This document shows, in pieces, positions 34,701-46,330 of a stretch of DNA of 64,000 nt. The stretch spans positions 30,022,391 to 30,086,390 of the forward strand of contig OY821793.1 in NCBI GenBank assembly GCA_963682175.1, read 5' to 3'. The notes beneath the pieces were generated by a model. That model was not told the DNA's origin. It saw only the letters and a program-made list of their open reading frames with translations, and searched no databases. Source of the DNA: Triglochin maritima (lineage: Eukaryota; Streptophyta; Magnoliopsida; Alismatales; Juncaginaceae). The position numbers were made by a program, and so were the translations under genes. The stretch's first letter is position 1; each line of letters starts with the position of its first letter.

Positions 34701-36096
34701 TGTATAGGTCTGGTGGTGCAATCATACATCACAAAGTTTAATCAGGAACAATTCCAGGTACAATTTTAAGGCAGTAACAATGTGTCTCACAAATATGTTG
34801 TGTTTCTTGAGCCGTGGGACTACTTACATAAATTTCATTTATATCGTATCTAGACTTCAAATTTTGTAAAACTCCAGGTTCATGCAAATAAGCCAACTTC
34901 GTCATGTCGTCAACACCACATGGTGACGCCTCGGTGTCTTTGGGATAGACTCGTGAAGCATCGGCAACAACCTTCAGTGTGTAGGGAAACATTTCATTTG
35001 TGAGGTCATGTAGAACAGCAGAAGTACGACAATTTCACATGCCACAAGGTGTTGTATTTCTAGCTTGTTCACAACAAGGTACGAGCCGCCTCTCATGGTT
35101 TCTCAAAACCTTTAGTTCACTCATATTATAAGAAATAGAGCAAGAGAGGAGAAGTTACCGTCTTCCCAGAAGTGCAGTTAACCTTAACTTTTCCACCATT
35201 AACCTCCAAAACTTCTCCATCTATCCAGGACACCTCGGGATCTTCAACCCAAATTAGAGATCCTGCCGCAATGCTTAATGCAGCCGCCTGTTGCAAAAAT
35301 AAGATTAGAGCAAGAGAATAGAAGGTTTATATGCTTCTAATGCTTATTATTACGAAGTTCAAATCCAGACGAATAGTCCTACTATTCGACACACTACAAT
35401 ATTGAAATCAAACTGTATGTCGTATGAAACATGATCATCTTTGAGTTTCGATCATAAAAAAGTCTAAAAGGTTGCACCCATCAATGTAAGTGCTTTATGA
35501 TGTCGAATTATTTTTTAGAACAGACACCAAAAATAATAATGTCAACTATTAAATAAACAAGCCATTTCGCTAATCTAATCAGAAGAAGACATTCACAAAA
35601 ATAATAATTGTTTCAACTGACAAAAAATTTACGTAATCTTCATTACCAAACTACGAAATTAAGATTCAGTCGACGAGTCTAAACTACCACAAAATTGAAA
35701 TAAAAGTATGTTGTATGAAACGTAATCACCTTCAAATTTCAATCATAAACAACAGAGAAAAGGGCAGCACCCATCAAGGTAAGTGCTTTACGATATCTAA
35801 ATACTTTCCGAGCACAAGCTGAGTTAATTATTAAATGAAGAAGCCAAGCCAGCCCACTGATGGTATCAGAACAAGACGTTCACAAAAAAATAGCAATCGT
35901 TTCAACTATAAAAATTTGAAGGAAAAAAAAAACTAGCTGATCTCTGAAATTTCATCAACCTTAACTGCAAAGAGCAAACAAATTATAACTCCAAACATGG
36001 AATCCAATAACACAAACGAACAATGCTTCAACAAAATCACAACAAATCAAAACCAAAAACTTGAGCCAAAAAAAGACACAAAAGGAAACATACCAT
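22760..36096 (-). CDS. Class XI myosin heavy chain, 39 exons
   Basis: Actin motor for organelle transport. Exon 1 is only the ATG (36094-36096). Later exons include 35159-35287, 34828-34971, 34564-34709, 34324-34480 (P-loop GESGAGKT), 34048-34106 and 33810-33969 (switch I NNNSSRFG), 32641-32742 (switch [10 protein letters not shown]), 31992-32050 (relay helix), 29925-30102, 29581-29786 and 28877-28996 (IQ motifs binding calmodulin), 27047-28209 (coiled coil), and 22760-26658 (globular DIL-type cargo tail ending NPAFQFLE). All exon phases agree to 1,511 residues, a normal length, except exon 12: an extra C at 32040/32041 breaks the conserved SFEQFCIN stretch. A second acceptor (GAACAG|G) 10 bases inside could restore frame by dropping SFEQ. 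Introns after 32857 and 24820 use GC donors. The subtype within class XI is not assigned. Confidence 0.92.
25634..26094. mobile_element. hAT-like MITE in myosin intron, 8-bp target duplication
   Basis: A 461-bp element flanked by identical CAGTAAAC copies (25626-25633 and 26095-26102). The ends are imperfect inverted repeats: CAAGATTTTCATAACCGAAC on the left against CACTATTTTGAAAACCGGAC read from the right. It is rich in CCGGTTCGACC-type words and encodes nothing convincing. The 8-bp duplication points to a hAT-class transposase acting in trans. It lies in the ~1.2 kb intron between tail exons 26488-26658 and 25138-25290. Confidence 0.9.
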
Positions 36097-36858
36097 CTCC
36101 AGATCCCAATCCCAACCACCTTCACACCACCACTAGATCCCTCTCCTCACCCAAATCCCACACTACTTCCAAAAAAAACCTTTCAAACCACCCAAAACCA
36201 ACAGCAACCCTTAATTCCACTGGTCGCCCTCCGATTCCAACCTCGACCCAAATCGAAAGCCACGATTTTTCCTATAAATACCTACTTTCCTCCTTCCGCC
36301 GCCGGGATCCGACTCCCACCCCTAAAAGCGCGGCAAAAACACGTAAAAATTTCAAAATTTTCCGAGAATCAGGGCTCCGGAGGGCTCCAAATCGCGTCGG
36401 GAGGGGAAAATGGAACGAGAAGGGAGGGTTTAGGGTCGGAATCTGTCCCGATTTTGGTTCGTCTTCTCCTCCGCTTCGGTGTGTTGTTGTTCGCCTTCTT
36501 CACATGGGAGAGCAGATACTTAAGTGAGATTAATTTAATGTTTTGGACTAGTTTCGGAAACCCCCTGAAGTTTAAGGGATTGGTAAATTAGTTCTTGTGG
36601 GTTTCCGCGTTTGTTACAACTTACAAGCTTTTTTGCTGTTAAGTTTCGGTGCGGAAGATGTTTTATGGGTTTTTTGTGCTGCTTGTGTTGAATTTTGTTT
36701 TATTTGTAAGTATGCCCTTTGTTGGATTTTTAAGTGGGGTTTAATAGTTTATATGCCTTCTTAGAGAAGTGATCACATGCAATTTGTTTAACGAGAATTA
36801 TGAACCAATAACGAAAAAAGGGGTTATGTTGTGATAATTGTTTTACCTTGAAGAAAGG
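36097..36858. other. Myosin 5' UTR/promoter region
   Basis: Sequence upstream of the one-codon first exon. It contains a GC-richer stretch (~36200-36480), the likely 5' UTR and core promoter, and then AT-rich DNA up to the MULE end. ORFs here are shadows. Confidence 0.5.
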
Positions 36859-37170
36859 GAACTACTATTCGTCATCGGAAAACTACTTAAATCGCTCTAA
36901 AAATTACATTTTTTGCCCTTAACAAATCAATTAATACTCATTTCGTCCCGTGTCTTTAAACAAGGTTTTCGACTCAGTTTTACTCACATTCCTAGTACCA
37001 ACACCACGAAAATGTCTGGCGAAGCATTTGGATCCGGCGAGATAATGGAGGCGGATTTTTTCCCGACTCGGGCATCTGGCTAAGACGTCTCCACGTTGGT
37101 GGAGGCGTGTTGGGCAGACGCCCGTTTTTTATTTAAAAATTTTAATTTTCTGTTAAATTAATTTTTTTCA

Positions 37171-38943
37171 GGTTCCGTTGCAAGATTTCGGTGGTGATGG
37201 AGTAGATTACAGTGAGTTTTTTGATAGTAAACAAATATTTACAACAATCGAGGAAGCTTGTAAATGGGCGAAACAAATTGCAATAGGAGCCAGATTTTTT
37301 TTTGGTTATATCATCATACAAACCAAAAGCAGATAACCGGATGGATTGTTACCTGAGATGTGATCGCAGACATGAAATGAGTTCTCGTGATACGAGTATT
37401 GCACTGTGAAAGAACACAAAAAGAAAAGGTTGCGGTTGTCGTTTTTTAGTAAAAGTGGTCGAACGACGGGATTGTGATGGATGGGTCGTTGTTTCTAGTA
37501 GCACCTATGAGCGGCACAACCACGCACTTGCAGTTTATTCAGAGGGTCACCGACAGGTCAGTGGACTTAGTGCTGGGGCCAAGCAAATTGTTCGTGATAT
37601 GACTGATGCACAAGCAAGACCACGTAACATTTTGTTGGTGGTAAAGGAGAAATTCATGGAGGATAATCTCAATCAAAACACATTTATAACTTCAGAGAGT
37701 ACATGAGGAGGACGAAATCTGAAAACAGGAATCCCGCGCAGCAGTTTCTCAGTCAGGCAGTGCAGCATAACTATTTGCATTGGATTGTGGCAGATGAAGA
37801 AACTAATGTCCTCATTCACGCATTTTTGGCACATCCGACTTCAGTTCAGTTGTTGCGTACATACTCATTCGTAATCTGTATGGATTCGACGTATAAGACG
37901 AACATGTACAAGATGCATTTGTTTGAGATAGTTGGGGTTACTCCAACAAACATGAATTTCCTCGTCGGATATGCGATTTTGAAGGATGAGACAGAATCTA
38001 GTTACCAGTGAGTGTTTGAGAAGTTGCGAGATCTGTTATTGAATATTGTTAGTCTGACTGCAATAATAACGGACTGGGAGATGGGTCTGATGCGACCAGT
38101 GGCAGACGTTTTTCCTGAGTCTGCTCATTTACTTTGCACCTGGCATATCAACAAAGACGTGTACAACGACGCATACCACGTATTCGGCAAGAGCAAGCAG
38201 CTTGCAGAGAGGTTTAGGCGTGGAAAGTGGAGGAAAGTCATGCTTTCTGATTCACAAACGGATTATGACAGAGCAATCCGTAATCTGAAAGATTCTTACA
38301 AGTCCTGGCTAGTGCTCACGGAGTATGTGGAAGACACGTGGTTGGTGCATAAAGAAAAGTTTGTGTTGAATTGGACGAATAAAATTCTTCATTTCGGCAT
38401 CACTACGAACTGCACGGTGGAAAGTGCACATTCGGTTATGAAAGAGTGGATCACTACATCGACTGCCGCTCTCGACACTCTTTTCGACCGCGTGAACTCG
38501 GCTATTGAAATGCAGCTGACGAATATTCGGAACTTTCTTGAATATTCGAGACGTCGAATTTTGGCAAACTACATAGGTCCTTTGTTTCAGCATATAAATG
38601 ACCGAGTTTCGCATCACTGCTTGTCGTTATTGACTCAGGAGTTGAAGAGAATGCAGGACTTAAGTAATGAAGTTGAATATCGTTGCGGGTGTACTTTTCT
38701 GACATCACATTGGATTCCTTGTGCCTGTACCATATACGAGTGTTTTGCGTCAGGTGATGGAATTTATTTAGAGCAGATTCATCCGTTCTGGAAAACACTT
38801 GTCATTGGAGAATGAGTCCAGATGTCAGAGTTTGTGGATCAGTCAGCACAAGACGTCGAGCATTTTCGGAAGCTCGTTGATGAGATTTCAGAGAGCGACC
38901 CTGCAGTAATTCGTAGTGCCGCAATTACCTCTTCTCTGATGAC
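37171..38943 (+). pseudogene. MULE transposase (MuDR/FAR1-related) pseudogene
   Basis: Successive open stretches give an N-terminal domain with DYSEFFDSKQIF, CGCRFLVKVV and YERHNHAL, then the transposase core. The core shows CMDSTYKTN (first catalytic Asp), IITDWEMGLM, LLCTWHINKDV and WIPCACTIYECF, a SWIM-like end. Breaks: a stop after SIAL near 37410, a frame break near 37703, and a TGA at 38009-38011 where relatives have Trp (YQ*VFEKL). The last long stretch, 38012-38815, is open for 267 codons, so decay is moderate. It is not obviously active. Confidence 0.88.
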
Positions 38944-40230
38944 TGTTTCTAATCGGTTAACTGAACCTGATTGTCCAGCCACTCTAGACAATTTCGGTCA
39001 ACCAATTGCGCTTACTCGTTCCCTATTCGGTTAACCGATCCGAAGATACCCCGGTCGACCGAACCATGAACGATTCACCGTGTTTGACCCCGATTTTGCC
39101 TTTGTCAAGTTTTGGATTTATTTCCAACAAAATTTGATCTTTTGGGGTTTTTAGCAATTCACATCCTATATATATTATCATATGTAATATTAAATTATTA
39201 CACCCGATAATATATACCTAATATGATTTTTTTTATGATTCTAATTATGTTAATTCTCATGACATATTGATTTTAATTAATTCAACACATGTGTCCTATT
39301 TTCACATGAAACCCGACACATCATATGAACTTAAAATCAACCTCTTGTTTCTCAGTTTTGTGGTGTGACCTATAGGAGGATCTAAGTCAAATTGGTAGCG
39401 ATATTAAACACTTAATATCTAAAACTATAAGCGGTATCTAGCTACACATTGTAGTTACCCAATTAGCATAGATGTCTTTGTTCCACCCGAACCAAAACAC
39501 GATCCATTTAGTGATGTAAGTGCACCACTTGTGTCCGTCCCTTACCTCATGATATTAAGAATATATACAAAGTAGAAATGTGTCATCTTTGTATTATATT
39601 CATTTCTTGATCTCTTTAAGCTAATTATAATTATGTAACTTAACTCAAGTTACATTGTGCACATTATAATTTTGCTTTATCGAGGGGCCCACTAATATCA
39701 TCACTCAATTAAGAGGGGCAATGATAATCGTTTGACTAGCTATCTTTTCCAGCACAAGTCATGCTCAACCAACTATTACCGTTATCACTATACTCATTGA
39801 TAGCTTTTGACAATAATCAGATTAAGCACTTCTTGAGTGAAAAGATATAAGTCTCATATCTTAGGATCCAAGACACAGTAAAAACATTAATGACACGAAA
39901 CACAATTCCATAAGGTTTTACTTGTTAGGTTTATTCAATATATAAAAGTAATCTTTTTCTCTTTTATATACTCGTGTCGTCAATTATTTGTAGAGCTACA
40001 ACAATCGATGACCAACACGACAACTTTATCTCGGCAATTAATGTTCCATGTTAATTACCATGATTGTGAATAACTTTTGATTTATGTAAACCATTGTCTT
40101 TTAGAGCTCTACGGTTAAGGATCAAGCGTCTCTTCCAAAAGACGAATATCATAATCAAGGAACAAAATGTTTGCACATTCAATTCATAATAATTGACATA
40201 TAAAAGTAAAACTTTTAGAACACATTCATT
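38944..40230 (-). mobile_element. Nested LTR-retrotransposon remnant
   Basis: Read on the minus strand, an LTR-like start TGTTGGAAATAAATCC at 39129 runs leftward for ~185 bp and contains four relatives of the GGTCGACC motif (CGGTTAAC, CGGTCAACC, CGGTTAACCG, CGGTCGACCG). The ~1.1 kb to the right has no ORF and looks like the non-coding 3' internal region of a plant Copia-type element. It sits between transposase and PMD gene of the MULE and appears to have cut the PMD gene. Both ends are truncated or eroded. Confidence 0.6.
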
Positions 40231-40234
40231 TCAA

Positions 40235-41118
40235 CTAACATCACCGCCACTCCAAAATGAGCTATCCCGCCCAAGACCCTCGAGGCTGACACCCAGCAAC
40301 TCTGATACAAATAACATCAGCTCAGACGTCGGCGCCTGTGCACTGACCATAAGACCCTCAACAGGAATGCGCAGAATCTGAAAGACGCCATGCAACATGA
40401 TCGTCATCTATCCGAACGGCAAGTGGAAAGTGTTGGTGTCAGGCTGTCACCGCTCCACGAAAGCCGAAATCAACGGCATGTCAATGCAGAAAAACATGTT
40501 GTACGACAAGTGACCCAATCCACTGTCACTAACGGTCGCCGTCATATCATCAGCCATCACTGAATGCCAAGCCTGCAATATCGTACAAGCTCTGTGTCGA
40601 TTATGACACTTCAAAACCTTCCGATCCTCGCCATCCCAGATGCGTCTGGCGATGTGGCCTCCGAAACTCGGAATGACGTTGTCATCTAGAGGACCACCGG
40701 GCATCATATCCGTCACGATCCAAGACTCGTCCTCACCCCTCTTCTTCTTCTGAGCTCGGGCGTCTGCAGTGCACGAACTCGAATCACCGGTCACAAACCG
40801 GCCACCTCGACCCTTCCTAAAGACACACTCAGCCGAATGACTACAATGTCGCCCCCGTCCTCGACCGAACTGATGTATCTCCTCCTCCTGTGGCTTCAAG
40901 CCATACCGGCCCCCATCGTCACTCTCGTCGTGACTCCTCAACTCATCTGAATCATCATTGTCGTCGAAAAAATCCTCAGGTGTCTGACGACGACGTAAAA
41001 GATCTCTCTCTCCCTCCTAACTGAAGCAGAAATACCCCGTCTACGTGGATGACGAGGACCTGACTCATCTATTATACTACGTACCGCGCGTAAGGGAATT
41101 GATTTTCCTTTTTTCTCC
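40235..41118 (-). pseudogene. Plant-mobile-domain gene carried by the MULE, truncated
   Basis: From ~41118 leftward, frames give a basic N-terminus, an acidic linker, then PMD family signatures: VIPSFGGHIARRIWDGEDR, VLKCHNRHRACTILQAW, a frame break near 40450, TNTFHLPFG-like sequence, TIMLHGVFQILRIPVEG, and MVSAQAPTSEL. Similarity stops near 40235, where the nested retrotransposon remnant begins, so the C-terminal half is missing. PMD proteins such as Arabidopsis MAIN and MAIL1 act in transposon silencing and meristem maintenance, and many PMD copies ride on MULEs. Frame breaks and truncation mark this copy as dead. Confidence 0.85.
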
Positions 41119-41174
41119 ACGGTAACCCGATGATTATTAATTTAATTTTAAAAATAAAATTTTGTTAATGAATT

Positions 41175-41485
41175 TACTAAAATAATTAAACTAATTATTA
41201 ACTTAATAATTATTTTATTTAGCAATTACCACAAATTATAATCAATAATCATTTACCAAAATCGTACGCAACTAATTATTAACTTAATAATTAATTTATT
41301 TAGCCATTATCATAAATTTTAATCAATAATTCCTTACTAAAATAATTAAACTAATTATTAACTTAATAGTCGATTTATTTAGTAATTATCACAATTTATA
41401 ATCAATAAAGGATTTACTAAACTAATTTAATTCATTATTAACATAATATTCAATTTATTTTAAATTTATCACAATTTATAATCAT
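41175..41485. repeat. ~80-bp AT-rich tandem repeat inside the MULE
   Basis: Four copies of a unit containing CTAATTATTAACTTAATA and TTTATTTAGCAATTA, starting near 41191, 41272, 41351 and 41431. Subterminal tandem repeats are common in Mutator-like elements. Confidence 0.85.
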
Positions 41486-41835
41486 TTTAAATAATTTAAA
41501 AAAAAAATTGCGGCATCTACCAGAGATGCCCCATCGAACGGGGAGGCGTCTCCCGCAGACGCCTCGCCTTACGTTCGGGCGTCTCCCGCGGACGCCCTAT
41601 CCAAAAAAAAAATTAAAATAAATAAGACAATTTACCAGATTTGAGTAATCCGGGGCGTCCGTTGGTTCTTTTCCTAACCTCCGAGATATTTTTTCCGGTG
41701 AATATAAGAGTAATATGAAGAGAGAGTGATGTTAGGAGAGTGAAATGAAGAGTTATATAAGTAGAAATGGTAGAAAGGCAAAATGGTAATCTGTACGGAC
41801 GATTTAAGTAGTTTTACGACGATGAATAACAGTTC

Positions 41836-42359
41836 AGTAAAAAAAAGTAATTTTGTAATAACCTGAAATAGGGTTGCATTCAAGATATTTCAAAGGAAGA
41901 AGTTCCATTCTAGTTTGATGGCTCAAAATAATCCCATTGGGAAAAAAATTAGTGATCAGGTACTTCCCAAGAAAATAAACTCATCAAGAGTTAAATAAAC
42001 AAAAGTTAACTGAAAATGAATATTTCAAACCTATTGTATTTGTATTATTGTTTTGTAACCACGTCTAGTCACTAACCTATATGGCTATCCATACAACTTT
42101 TTTCCCCTCATATGTTTATGGACTAATAAATGCCATCATTTCATCATCATACAATAATTGCTACAGTCGGCAGAGATATTTTAGATTTAATTTCTAACAC
42201 ATTTAATAAAATATATAATTCCGAAAGGCGTGTGTGGTGATATTTTAAATTGGTTTGATGCCTTGGAAGAAGAAATAATAAAAAGACGGATTTGTTGATT
42301 AAAAAAACACATGCAAACACGTGATTGGATTTACGTTATTAATAAAACATACATGAATA
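41836..42359. other. Short spacer between MULE and solo LTR
   Basis: AT-rich; nothing recognised. Confidence 0.4.
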
Positions 42360-43162
42360 TGTTGAAATTTGGTTTTTAGAATCGTTAAGTACAGAGAAAA
42401 AAACAAGAGAGCATTGGAGTCACGGTCGACCGGAAACTTCCAGGGGCTCTCAGGCGCTATTCAGAAGCGCAGAACGGTCGACCGACTCCGGGTGATCGGT
42501 CGACCGATTGATGGCGGTTACGCGCAAAACAGATAACCGGTCGACCAGAACTTAAGTCACGGTCGACCGGAAACTTCCAAGGACTCTCAGGCGCTATTCA
42601 AAAGCGCGGAATGGTCGCCCGCCTCCTGGTGAGCGGTCGACCGATTGATGGCGGTTACGGGCAAAACAGACAACCGGTCGACCAATGGAGAATTCTGGTC
42701 GACCGTTGCAGATGGTTTTGCCCACGTTCTGCATGTTTATTTGTACGATTTTAGTCCATTATAAAAGAGTTTTTCGTCATAATTTTGTAACACAACATAC
42801 AATACTTATTTCCTTGAGAGAGATTATGCTAGAAAGAGATCTAGAGTGCTTTGGAATACATATTGCTTACGATCGTTTGTAATCTCGGAGACTTCTCTTG
42901 TTGGAGAAAAGCTTGAAGGAAATGAAACCCGTTGACCCCGCGCCAAGGACGTAGGCATCTTGCCGAACCTTGTAAAAGTGTGTGTCGTGGCTTGCTTTAG
43001 GTGTATTGTGTGATCGCTTGTTATTTCCATTTTAATTGCGTGTGATTGTTGCTTGAAGCTTGGGAAATACTATTAGTTTAATTCCACATCAATATTTCTG
43101 TTTACCATACGTCCTTCTTAACCCGTATCTTATTAGTATCGTGTTATTCCCATCTCGCAACA
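42360..43162 (+). mobile_element. Second solo LTR of the GGTCGACC family
   Basis: 803 bp, TGTTGAAATTTGG...CTCGCAACA, flanked by GAATA (42355-42359) and GCATA (43163-43167), a target duplication with one mismatch. The sequence from the TATA box (TATAAAAG, ~42760) onward matches the reverse complement of the 18681-19643 LTR: GAGAGATCTAGAGTGCTTTG-like, GGCATCTTGCCGAACCTTGT, GGTGTATTGTGTGAT. U3 carries eight intact GGTCGACC palindromes and one mutated (GGTCGCCC). Direction is plus, opposite to the first copy. Older than the first copy, judged by its divergent duplication and lost palindromes. Confidence 0.9.
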
Positions 43163-44837
43163 GCATACAACTGAACTCTACGACATCTTATTGAGTTATT
43201 GTCACTTTCAAATTTGTGTGAACTGAAGATACGCTACAAAGTCTAAGTTTGAACTTTAAAGTGACGGTGGATGAAACAAACCAAACATCAACACGCACGT
43301 TCGTATGCTATGATTATGTAATATACATTGAAGAACACATAATACGATGACACCAAGCCACTTGTCGGCCATAACAATCTTTGGCTTTTGAAACAAAACA
43401 TTCGAGTATTTCGATACTTTCTTGATATATATTCCTTGTAATTGACAATTGCCCTCTCAAAGGAATTGCATTTCTACTGAAGGTATCTATTTGAAAGAGA
43501 GGAATATACTACACAACAAAGTGAAGCAAGACAAATATTCTCCGGCTTGGTTCATCTTCTCCGCAATCAACTCCATCAATCCATGCTTCTCAAACCACTT
43601 TACTTTTTCTGTTTTTTATCCACACTCTCTATTCTTTTCTCTTTTTTTTTCGTTCCTACTTTTTATTTTCAGTTATTGTTACTGACTCCCTTCAGTTTGA
43701 GTTCTTTACTGTAACCTTCAATTTAATGTTATACCGGTTAATCACCCTTCAATCATGTTAGGTTAATCATCCATTAATTATGTTGTTGTGGTGTGCATAA
43801 ATAACCTTTTGGGTTTCATGTAAGCACATTCCATCTAGTGAAATTTGGGGCTTCTCCATTTAGTCATGTCGATATACTCCAATTTGGTTTGGTATTGCTA
43901 AATAATCTAATATTTTTAGCTACCACTTTTACTACAACTTCATATGAAGTAACAAGTTTGTTTTGTGTTCTACAACTCCGTATGAAGAATAACTTCATTT
44001 ATTGATTGACGTGCAGCAAATGAAAAAAAAGACTTATTACGTTCCTTCACCGACAAGAGCATAAACGCAGCGGAATCCGAATCTGTCTGTCTATTTTTAT
44101 GGTCCTCCTCTGTTCGGGTCCCACATTCGTCGGTGGATTCGCTGCCGTTGGATCCTCACGACGACGCCAAATCTCAACTGCTTGTTAAAACTGCACGTTA
44201 ATTCCAACGGCCTGTTTTGGCTTCTGACTTATAATTAGCATGTATGTGTGGCACACTAACGTGTAAAGTGACTTATAAGTCAACCATATATACTGATATA
44301 CCTCATTTCATTTTTTTTCTTCTAATATATACATTTAGTTTGAAGTTTCAATTCATTAATAGAAAGGGAAAGTGTCATATGAGGTGGTACTACAACATGA
44401 GCTTTGACTCTTTCTCCTTCACAGTGAATTAATGTGAAAGCTTATGGGTCCACAATCGTATGACATTGCTCAAAACCGAGAATATGACAAAAAACTGCCA
44501 CGAAGGATCCTCCTACATGTAACGTAGGTTTCTCAAACTCAAACTTGATCAACTCTTTTGTACATGTTATAAGGATTGCGCAACAAGTTGGAAGTATCAT
44601 AAAACTAACCAAACTTGTGAAGTTAAACACATAACGAACAGAGACCACAATGACCATAATGTAATGCATTTTTTTCATGATTTACATACTCATGTAAAAT
44701 AATTGTCTACATCGAATGATAGTATTTGTCTTCCTACATGTCAAGTTTAGCAGGATCTGGTCTGTGATCAATATTCATGGGTGTGTGCTTATTTCTTTTC
44801 ACACTGTTAAAGGAAAGGCTACTAAAAATTCACAAAC
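43163..44837. other. Region where the RNase H1 3' exons were expected
   Basis: AT-rich. Searched on the minus strand for the missing RNase H end (an Ala-Asp-x-x-Ala type motif) without success. A short minus-strand open stretch (~43495-43610, KWFEKHGLMELIAEKMNQ) looks codon-like but matches no family I know. Confidence 0.4.
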
Positions 44838-46294
44838 CTGCATGCAAACTAGTCGGGAATCACCTTGGGCCGCAACATTTTTAAAGCCTTTCTTGAGAGC
44901 ATATTTCATTCCTAAAATCAAAGCTCGATATTCAGCAACATTATTGGTGGCAACACCTAGGCCTTCACGAATTCTAGATACCTGCAAAGACAAGTCCATG
45001 CACAAGAGAATGCTACATGAAAAAATTTATTGAGCCGCTACAAAAAACAACAAAAGTTGTAGAAGCACATACTACACTACCATCTTCATTCCGTACTACC
45101 ACTCCAGCGCCAGCTTTTCCAGGATTCCCTTTGGAGGCACCATCAAATTCAATAACACATAACAACTGCATTTTGGGCATACAAAATCACATGAGCTAGT
45201 AAATCTGCAACTCTTTCCACAATATAGTCTATTCTTTCAGAGCTTATTTGACCCCATATAAATTTATACATCAACTCCCTAAAGGAGCTGCTGGCTAAAT
45301 GGTCCTGCCACATATTTGACTCAATTAAATCGTTAATACATGCTTATTGTACCATCATCGATCGAGTCCATAAAAAGCTCGGGATGTCATGTTCTGAATG
45401 ATTGTTAACGATTGATGATGTCATGTTCTGAAGTAATATAGCATAATATGGACAGTTCAATTTTGGCAGTAAAACTAAGATATAAAATACCCTTGTGGTT
45501 CCATTTGGGTGTTATTCTACAGTTGATTTTTTACAAAGCCTATATAACCAAATAACACAGACAACAAAATTTGAGTGGGTCAAAACAATTCTATATAAAA
45601 AATAGAAGTACCAGTTTGTCTGATCCTCCAGCTTCCCTTGATCTCTTCTTGGAAGAAGACTTCTGTGAGACTTCAGTAGAGGCCTTTTGCTGGACCTTTT
45701 CGTCGGAGGTGGCTTTCTGCGGGATCTTTTCACCGGAGAGAGCCTTTTGCGGGACAATTTCAGCAAATGAAGTCTGTTCATCTGGTTGCTGGATTGACAT
45801 ATTGATTGCCAAAGCCCAAAGATTAATTTTTCAAGCTAGTACCGATAAAAAAAATCAAGCTAGTGAAGAATCGTTATAGGAGCACAACCTTCCAACTAGA
45901 TTAATGATGCATCATAAATAGAACAGCATGCGAGCTATGTGAAGAATAACTTTATCAGATAAACTGTCTGCCATTAAGTTAACAAAGAGTCAAAGACAAA
46001 TATCTTAAGTTTGTCAAGTGTTGAATCGTTTGCCATGACTAGTTTTTAACAATAGGAATTTGCAATTTAATTTATTATTTTTTATCGGTGTATTCAACCA
46101 TTTTTACAGAGTCAATTTCCAGACACAAACAGGAAATTGGTTGAAGCCAAAGCAATAAAGCACACATTTATCCATATGCTATCTTATTCAACTACCTCCT
46201 CAAAAAGTATTTATGAATACCATTTTTGGTAATAAAATTTAATTTCTAGATATAGATAGGCAATCAAGCGCAACAAAGGAGGAAATTTCGCAAG

Positions 46295-46330
<36 letters not shown>

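Larger units (their letters stand above)
36859..41835. mobile_element. Mutator-like element (MULE) with PMD cargo gene
   Basis: About 5 kb bounded by ~60-bp inverted repeats: GAACTACTATTCGTCATCGG on the left against GAACTGTTATTCATCGTCGT from the right, both followed by AAAACTACTTAAATCG. Just inside each end is a GC-rich block with GGCGTCT/AGACGCC words (37060-37125 and 41515-41605). It contains a Mutator transposase pseudogene (+), a PMD gene pointing toward it (-), a nested LTR-retrotransposon remnant and an ~80-bp tandem repeat. No clean 9-bp target duplication is visible, so the exact outer ends may be off by a few bases or the flanks have decayed. Confidence 0.82.

Noticed and set aside
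36841..36858. 9-bp target duplication of the MULE
   Set aside because: GAAGAAAGG on the left and AGTAAAAAA on the right do not match convincingly.
43495..43610. Minus-strand open stretch KWFEKHGLMELIAEKMNQ
   Set aside because: Codon-like, but short, without matching splice partners or a recognised family; not the RNase H1 end.
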